In this document: positions 57,003 to 64,000 of the stretch, in pieces
Layout of the letters: the number at the start of each line of letters is the position of its first letter
Position numbering within the stretch: position 1 is the stretch's first letter
Origin: Echinarachnius parma
Taxonomy: Eukaryota; Echinodermata; Echinoidea; Clypeasteroida; Echinarachniidae
DNA length: 64,000 bases
Reading direction: 5' to 3'
Assembly: GCA_037951105.1 (NCBI GenBank)
Contig: JBAMJV010008256.1
Coordinates: 124,001-188,000 of the forward strand
The notes under the pieces: generated by a model
The model's database searches: none
What the model saw: only the letters and a program-made list of their open reading frames with translations
What the model was told of the DNA's origin: nothing
Made by a program: the position numbers and the translations under genes

Positions 57003-58059
57003 CCTTCCTGCTTGATTTGTTTAAATCCTAATGTTTCAAAAGTGAATTGCAAATAAGTAAGTCCTGAATCATGTTAATGGGAAAGAAATTGTCAAGTTGC
57101 AGACGCTATTTGGGGCTGACTTTTGCGGATGAACACTGCCGAAAAATGCAAAACAGTATAATGTACGGTGTGTTATAGTCAGAGAATAATGACTTCTGTG
57201 TCTCTTTAGTTCTCGAACCTTCTTGTATTCAAAATTCATGACAATTTCTTATATTCTGACCCATTTCAAACGGCATAATTGATGTGGTTTTATTTTTCAT
57301 AGCTCATTAGTTACAAAATTGCTGATGTATGTCATGTAAGTAAATTGTAAGAACCTATAATCGTCCAAGGGAAATGTATAGAACTCAATTGTTAACTGTT
57401 TAAACATTATATCATGCAAGGCAAGTGCAGTTGGATACAAGATGGAAATAGTAGCATTGTCCAAATCCACAAATCGTACCTAGAAATCTAATAGGTCTCT
57501 CATACATTGTTATATTTGTGTTATCTATAGAAGCACGGAGCAATTTTGTTTTCGAATTTGCCTTTCGTAACAAGATATTTACGATTGAAGTGTTCGAATT
57601 TTAGCAAAAGTATCAACTGAAAAGGAACACGTGTGTTCAGTGTTAATGCAATGAGTTGGCGAAAATTACTTTGTATTGTATTTCCTTCCCAAGATGTAAA
57701 TTGGAAAGACTGGAAAGTCAATTAAAACACAGTACATGTATATGAAATTGAATGGAACATATAAGATGTAAAATCAAAAGAGAGCAATTAGATAAGTCAA
57801 ACTGTAATAATGAGTAGAAGACTAGAAGATTCAATGCTCTAGCCGAGCTGACCTTGCCTATTTAGTGACTACCTGTGTCGTATACACATCCAGCCTCTCC
57901 TGCATTCTATCTCTCTTAGATTTTAGGTTGTCCAAGATGTGAATGAGAAAGGCTGGAATTTCATTAAGTTGAATTGAATTTATTCGGCAATAACACTACA
58001 AACACAGCCGGGACCTCTGATAAGCAGCAACTTGTATTGATGACCAAATAGATAAGCAT

Positions 58060-59344
58060 TTACAACGAAAAGAAGAACATAATTATTACAGTTGCTTTAC
58101 ATATCGCAATCATACACACGCCTATTCCCAGAGGATATAAAATAGGAGGGAGCAAGTGAACGGGGGGAAATCCAGTCAGATAATATTTAATGCTGTACAT
58201 GTTCTCATTCTGTACATCTCCGCCGTTAGCACCAAGTGTTGCAACACCATGTACGGTGGAAGTCCCTTGACCATTGTTTTGGCCAATTCCAGAACGATTC
58301 ACACTTGAGTTTAACATTGCGTTTAACCCGCTCTTCTCATTAGGCGTGCACACATCCATCGGCGACTGTACCCCGTGAAGGTCACTAGCCCGGGTCCTTG
58401 GAGGCAGCTTCGGTGCCTGACGAAGGGAAGGATTACCAATCTCTGGGAGGGCATTGCTACTTGCAAGAGATGTTAGTCGAGGCTGCGATGACAGAGATGC
58501 CATATCTAGCGCCTCAATTGTGTTTGATCGTGACAGGGCACCTGAAATGTTTTGAAGATCTCGGTTCAGTCTTTTAATTCGTTTGCGTTTTCGCGCAAAA
58601 ATATAAACTCCTGTTCCCAAGGTACAAATAAGTGCCACAGAAAATGTTGGGATAATGACTTTGAAAGCTATCTGGTATAAACTCATTCCATTGTTAAGTT
58701 GTTTACCTTCACTGTTGGTCGATCTATGACTCGTGCATGTTTTGTCTAAGCATTGAGGATTTTCATCCGATGACACAGAAACAGAAGGTCGCATTCCGTC
58801 TAATCGGTTCTGTGGTTCTAGAATCAAGGAAAGTGCTTGAAAGTTTTACCGACACGGTGGGTGCCGATGAGGAATGAGATGGGGGAATGCGTGTGCCAGT
58901 CGAAGCTTCTGCATTTAGTGGACTTTTTGTTGACGGCTTAGTTAGGTTCAAAGCAAGAACTTCCTCAGAAGAATTGACTGAAATATAGTATTCACCGTAA
59001 TCAGTGTCAAGCACAAAGTTTATAATGCTAAAGGAGACACAGTTCCGTCCACACGTTTCGACAAGCAAATGATCTTTAAGTTCTTTTACAGTCTGAAATC
59101 GTAGTAAACAAATACCTCTTACGCATTCTGTGTAATCACAATGCCCAATCACCTCGCCATTAAAACGATACAAGAGTACATTTTCACCTACTCTCAGGTG
59201 TCGTTCGGCGTTGCAGCGAACACTAATCATGGTTCTGTTCGTTTCTTGCTCGTTGTGTGTCTCATACCTGAATTACACTGAGAGACATGGCTGAACAAGA
59301 AGCAGTGACATTACTGTAAATACAATACTGACCAGGCATTCCAT
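58060..59344 (-). pseudogene. G10: short-tail receptor pseudogene, donor-like 3' half of G8/G9
   Basis: The ATG at 59344 opens a signal peptide (SLLLVQPCLSV), but a TAA at 59275-59273 stops it just before the first ectodomain cysteine. The eight-cysteine domain then reads from about 59230 with one key position changed (FQTVKEL replaces CQTARE), so a conserved cysteine is missing. A 2-base deletion near 58800 (CCGTCTAATC versus CCGTCTCTAATC in G7) shifts the frame within the stalk. The 3' half (58060-58778) is nearly identical to G8 and G9, including the truncated tail. The 5' half is clearly diverged from them. Non-functional as it stands. Confidence 0.8.
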
Positions 59345-60590
59345 CCTTCCTGCGTGATTTGTTTATATCCTAATGTTTCAAAAGTGAATCGCAAATAATT
59401 CAATCCTTAATCATGTTAATGGGAAACAACTTGTAAAAGACGCTATTGGAGCTGACTCTTGCGGATGAAGACTGCCGTAAAAATGCACAACAGTATAATG
59501 TACGGTGTGTTATAGTCAGAGAAATATGACTTCTGTGTCTCTTTAGTTCTCGAACCTTTTTGTATTAAAAATTCATGACAATCATTTCTATTCTGTCCCA
59601 TTTTAAACGGAATAATTGATATGTTTTTATTTTTGGATTGTACTTGGTACCACTTTGAATGAAACCGCTAATTAAATGAAGCATGGAACTATTGTTAATT
59701 GGTTTCCACTTCAACGGTGTTTTGTTATTCTTCGAGCGGTTTGGTTTCCAAGCTCATTAGTTACAAATTGCTGATGAATGTCATGTAAGTAAATTTTAAC
59801 AAACCTATAATCGTCCGAAGGAAATGTATAGAACTTAACTGTAAACTGTTTAAACATTATATCATGCAAGGCAAGTGCAGTTGGATACAAGATGGAAATA
59901 GTAGCATTGTCCAAGTCCATAAATCTTACCTAGAACTCTAATGGTTCTCTCATACATTGTTATATTTGTATTATATTACCTATTCTTTTTTTTTCGAATT
60001 TGCCTTTCGAATTTAAAAGCATCTACTAAAAAGTAATACGTGTTTACAGATTAAATGCAATGAAGTGGCGAAATCACTTTGCATTGTATTTCCTTGCAAA
60101 TATGTAAATTACAAAGGCTGAACAGTCAATGAAAACAAATAAGAATGGATGTAAAATTAAAAGAAAGCAATTAAATAAGTCAAACTGTAATAATGAGTAG
60201 AAGACTAAAAGAGTTCATGCTCTAGCCAAGTTGCCTTGCCTGGTCAATGACCAAATGTGTGGCATACACATCAAGCCTCTCCTGTAGTCTATCTATCTTA
60301 GATTCTAGGTTGTCCAAGATGTGAATGGGAAAGGCTGGAATTGAATTAAGTTGAATTGAGTTTATATGAACATTTATTTTGCAATATTTTTGAGTATATA
60401 CAAATTAAAGCCGGGACCTCTGAAAAGCAGCAGCTTGTTTTTTATGTCCAAAAATATAACCATTTACAACGAAATGACGAACTATAACAGTTACTTTAGA
60501 TATTATGATCATACACACGCATATCAAATATTAGGGAGAAAGTGAACGGGGGAAATGTAGTCAGATAATATCCATTCAACGTGACATTTT
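59345..60590. other. Diverged fourth spacer of the tandem array
   Basis: Homologous along its length to 52079-53375. It ends at CAGATAATAT (60578), exactly where in G8/G9 the replaced 44-codon C-terminus joins the receptor body, but here no receptor gene follows. The coding frame of that segment is decayed. Confidence 0.6.
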
Positions 60591-61475
60591 TAAACATTAC
60601 TCAGTTCTTATATTAGATCGCAACAATAAACATGTTATCAACCATTCATCACTTTTTGCACATTTCAACAAAATGACAAAGGTACTATATAACTTCAATT
60701 AATCTTCATATGCCTTGACATAGTGCAAATTATTTTCATAACTAAACCGAACACAACAAGTAACTACCCCCCTAAGCAAATGCTTATAATATCATGATTA
60801 ACATGATTCATCATTATCTCAAGCCATAATTTTACCACAACATTTGTACAGTTGTTATAAACATTTTGTGTGAAAATCAGAGATATCCACCATTTCATAG
60901 CTGAATGAGCACAGATTAAAGACAAAGTGACCCACTTTCAAAAGTCGCAAGAACTTGCGCATGCCTGTACATTGTTGTGAAACAGAACATGTGGCTGAAT
61001 GCATTAATTATGGTCTATGAAACAATGCTGATTGAAGTTCCATCCATTTAAATGTTGATGTTGATGGCACATGTGTTAAGGACGTTCCCCAGTTAAAGTG
61101 AAGTCCATGTCAGTTTCTTCAAACTTTCCATACCGTAACTTTGACCCATCCGAAGCCCAAATATGCAAATAAAACCATAGGTTCGTGTGCTTGTTTTTCT
61201 TCTACAGGACTCTGAAGAATATGGCAATCTGTCGTCCAGTATAGAATGATAGCGTTACAGAATCAAGGCCATGATAGGCAACAAAATGTCCAATAGCAAA
61301 CTTAAATCCCCATAATTCTTTCAAAATCCACGTAATTTTCTCCAAACTTGGGAGAATTGTAGAGAAAGGTATCCAAAACGAGGGGGGAAAATGTAAATTT
61401 GGGGGTGTATGCTCTCAATCTTGCTAGCAGCGCCCTCACGCGGCAGAAAACACCAATATCCTAAAAATCCTTCTC
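60591..61475. other. Gene-free stretch
   Basis: AT-rich; 60640-60700 resembles part of the TTAAAGGGACTTAGTAAC MITE (ATCAACCATTCATCACTTTT). No gene or other repeat seen. Confidence 0.4.
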
Positions 61476-61945
61476 AGGGTGCACGGGTGTAATTCAGGCT
61501 TTTCGACTTTTTTCTCAAAAACGCGGAGGAATAATGACGTCATTTTTTTTCAGAAAATAAATCAGAAACAATACTTAAGTTGTTATTATCTGTATTTTTA
61601 TGTTGGATTTGGCATTAAGGTAATGCTATCTTCCATAATAAGCCCAAATTCTGGATAAATCTGGTAAATGATGTCTTTTTTTTGATTATTCAGTGCAAAG
61701 CATGGAGATCTGGAATCCTGTAGACAAGACCAATACAAAATATGTATTCTTCGTTCAAGGCTCATTTTATTAATTTTCCGCTGCATCAATTTTTTTTAAA
61801 TTTTTTCTGTTGATAGATCTACCATGATATAGAGGTATATCAAAAAAATAGTAAACTTCATGCAATCGTTTATATTTTATCTTGGATTGAAATTATGGTG
61901 TTTAGTGTGTAAGCCTATGGGGATAATATTTACTACCGTGTGTCC
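61476..61945. repeat. 470-bp direct repeat, copy 1
   Basis: Starts AGGGTGCACGGG and ends ACCGTGTGTCC. Appears identical to 63503-63972, offset 2027 bp. The ends are also loosely inverted relative to each other (TGCACGGGTGTA and GACACACGGTAGTA). The 63-codon frame in it (61789-61598) has no recognisable domain. Confidence 0.85.
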
Positions 61946-63502
61946 TATAGAGAGAATACGCTATAACACATACCGTATGACGTAGGCTGCTAGTGATGTC
62001 GATTTTTGTTTTTATTTGGGTGTTTCTGACTGTTTTATTCAAAATTCGGATCAAACTAGGATTAATATTGGTAAGAATGCCTACCATAACACAATAAAAT
62101 CAAGTGAGAATCCTTTATAATACTGTTTTTCCTTCATTTTACAAGGAGGTCTTCATCTACTGCTGATTGTGGGATGCGACAATTTCAATGGACACAGAGC
62201 TATGACCTATGACTGAGTGACTAGTATGTGACTGGGCTGCAGTGAGAATCAAAATGTTCGGCTGTGAAGCTGTTAGTATACATGCTGCACTACTCTAGGT
62301 ATGTATTATATGTGTACTTTATTGATTGTAACTTTGCTTTACAGACATAAATGTACTTGAATGGCAGTGGGTATAGCTATACTAGTAATAGCAGTCAATC
62401 GGGGCTACAGAAAGACGACCTCGGTTAGTCTCGGACGGGCCTCGGACTAGGACGAAAGAGTCACAATATAATGGAGTCTAGGCATAATTATGCCAAACTA
62501 ATTTAATATATATATTTGCAGGAACTTTCAGAGATACTGTGCCTGACTTCAAAATCATAATCAGGATGAAATAGCCCACATACTTCTACATTGGGCCAGG
62601 CCTAAGCCTCAGGCTAGGGCTAGGCGAAGTGAGTTTATTAATATTATGCAGTGACGAGACTACGTACGTTCGGCTGTGTATTTCTGAATGACTGGTTTGT
62701 TGTATGTGTGCTATAATATCAACCTTCTTTCATTTTAAATTTATCATGGTTGGATAGCCTTGATGAAAAAGAGGGGAGACATCATTAATACCAAAGACCC
62801 AATTCGTTGCAGGACAAGAAGGGAGCTACAGGAGAACTAATGGCCATTTTAACTCCTCAGTCACTGACACACTCACTCTCTCCCACCCGCCCCCCCCCCC
62901 CCCCCCCCCCGGCCCGTGCTGCCCCCCCCCCCCCCAGCCTCTGTGTATCTTCATATCTGTATTATTTTAGCATTATTTATCTTTCCCTTTATCTTATCTC
63001 ATTCATCCCTCTCTCTATCTCTCTCTTCTTTTCCCATTATCTTCATATCCACATTAGGCCTACTCATGATCTGCAAATAAGTCTCTTTTTGTGCATTTCT
63101 CATCCATTTTCATTGAATTAACAGGCTCAAGTTGATAGCCTGTACTAATGCCATCCACATTCATGTTTATTGCTTTTATTTTTCATGTTTTTCTTTTTAC
63201 ATCAATTGTAAATGTCTGCTTATACTTTTTATATCAAATAAACCTGAGTAGCACATTTATGATCGGTATGTATTATCTAAACAGGATGTGATTGAATGCG
63301 AGCAAAGCGGTACTTTAAGAGGATAATCATCAAAACAGGGTGATTTTGTGTGTATAAATCAATATGCATGGGGCCAATGTTTTTCTCTTTAAAAAAATTG
63401 TCAAATTCTCTCACTCATAATAATAATATAATTGATGTACTTATAGATAATGCTTTAAAATGACAAAAAAGTTTTTCATTCTGGGGTCTTGTCATACTAT
63501 AG
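61946..63502. other. Sequence between the 470-bp direct repeats
   Basis: 1557 bp without recognisable genes. It contains C runs at 62889-62910 and 62923-62935 and a pyrimidine-rich (CT)n tract at 62970-63050. No gag, pol or transposase is readable. Confidence 0.5.
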
Positions 63503-63972
63503 AGGGTGCACGGGTGTAATTCAGGCTTTTCGACTTTTTTCTCAAAAACGCGGAGGAATAATGACGTCATTTTTTTTCAGAAAATAAATCAGAAACAATA
63601 CTTAAGTTGTTATTATCTGTATTTTTATGTTGGATTTGGCATTAAGGTAATGCTATCTTCCATAATAAGCCCAAATTCTGGATAAATCTGGTAAATGATG
63701 TCTTTTTTTTGATTATTCAGTGCAAAGCATGGAGATCTGGAATCCTGTAGACAAGACCAATACAAAATATGTATTCTTCGTTCAAGGCTCATTTTATTAA
63801 TTTTCCGCTGCATCAATTTTTTTTAAATTTTTTCTGTTGATAGATCTACCATGATATAGAGGTATATCAAAAAAATAGTAAACTTCATGCAATCGTTTAT
63901 ATTTTATCTTGGATTGAAATTATGGTGTTTAGTGTGTAAGCCTATGGGGATAATATTTACTACCGTGTGTCC
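63503..63972. repeat. 470-bp direct repeat, copy 2
   Basis: Second copy, apparently identical to 61476-61945. CTCAGGG occurs just before copy 1's TGCACGG (61474-61480) and just after copy 2 (63973-63979), as a target duplication would. Confidence 0.85.
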
Positions 63973-64000
63973 CTCAGGGACGTTTTCTGTTAGGGGTGGG

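Larger units (their letters stand above)
52079..58083. repeat. Tandem array, 2462-bp period, of receptor gene plus spacer
   Basis: Starts of G7, G8 and G9 are exactly 2462 bp apart (52078, 54540, 57002), and the spacers are nearly base-for-base identical, for example 52299-52529 and 54761-54991. The third spacer differs by a net 112-bp deletion near 57295. Spacers hold a diverged AAAGGGATCTAGTAAC-like MITE segment (about 52640-52915) and no other gene. Confidence 0.9.

Noticed and set aside
62807-63121. 104-codon frame with Pro run
   Set aside because: It arises from poly-C and CT-rich simple sequence.
61476-63972. Complete LTR retrotransposon
   Set aside because: No gag, protease, RT or integrase can be read between the repeats, and ends are not TG...CA.

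Overview
The window looks like nuclear DNA of a marine invertebrate animal. It is AT-rich, has a spliceosomal intron in each gene copy, and is full of non-LTR retrotransposons and small inverted-repeat elements. A deuterostome such as an echinoderm or hemichordate is my guess; nothing here fixes the species. There is no prokaryotic gene content.

The core is a tandem family of ten related membrane-receptor genes, here called G1 to G10. On the + strand are G1 (6925-9028), G2 (15114-22067), G3 (25500-27279), G4 (30597-32658), G5 (36851-38858) and G6 (42943-44384). On the - strand are G7 (52078-49982), G8 (54540-53248), G9 (57002-55710) and G10 (59344-58060). The complete form has a signal peptide, a small ectodomain with eight conserved cysteines and an Ig-like D-x-G-x-Y motif, a Ser/Thr-rich stalk, one membrane span, and a long cytoplasmic tail. 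The tail carries an ELPPR proline motif and tyrosine motifs (YCTV, LYAKP, SDYxxL). A phase-1 intron of about 225 bp separates this exon from a last exon ending in a conserved YLEEFFDSSDYELL-type motif. I do not recognise the family; an immune or allorecognition receptor is an inference from architecture.

G1, G4, G5 and G7 look intact. G6 has lost its ectodomain. G8 and G9 are near-identical short-tail copies with no tyrosine-motif tail, and appear to be crossovers of a G7-like 5' half with a G10-like 3' half. G2, G3 and G10 are pseudogenes; G2 is split by about 5.3 kb of transposons.

Other content by region: 1-2975 is a CR1/L2-like retrotransposon cut by the window edge. 10037-12757 is a 5'-truncated Tx1/L1-like element with a poly-A tail. 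About 17000-21400 is a CR1-like element with a fused ORF1-ORF2 and an intact YADD, lying inside G2. Many miniature inverted-repeat elements fill the spacers. 52079-58060 is a tandem array with a 2462-bp period. 61476-63972 holds two 470-bp direct repeats in an LTR-like arrangement. Three tRNA-like remnants lie near G1 and G2.

If expressed, the long-tail copies could signal or be sorted through their tyrosine and dileucine motifs, while the short-tail copies share the ectodomain type but lack those motifs. This resembles paired-receptor families.
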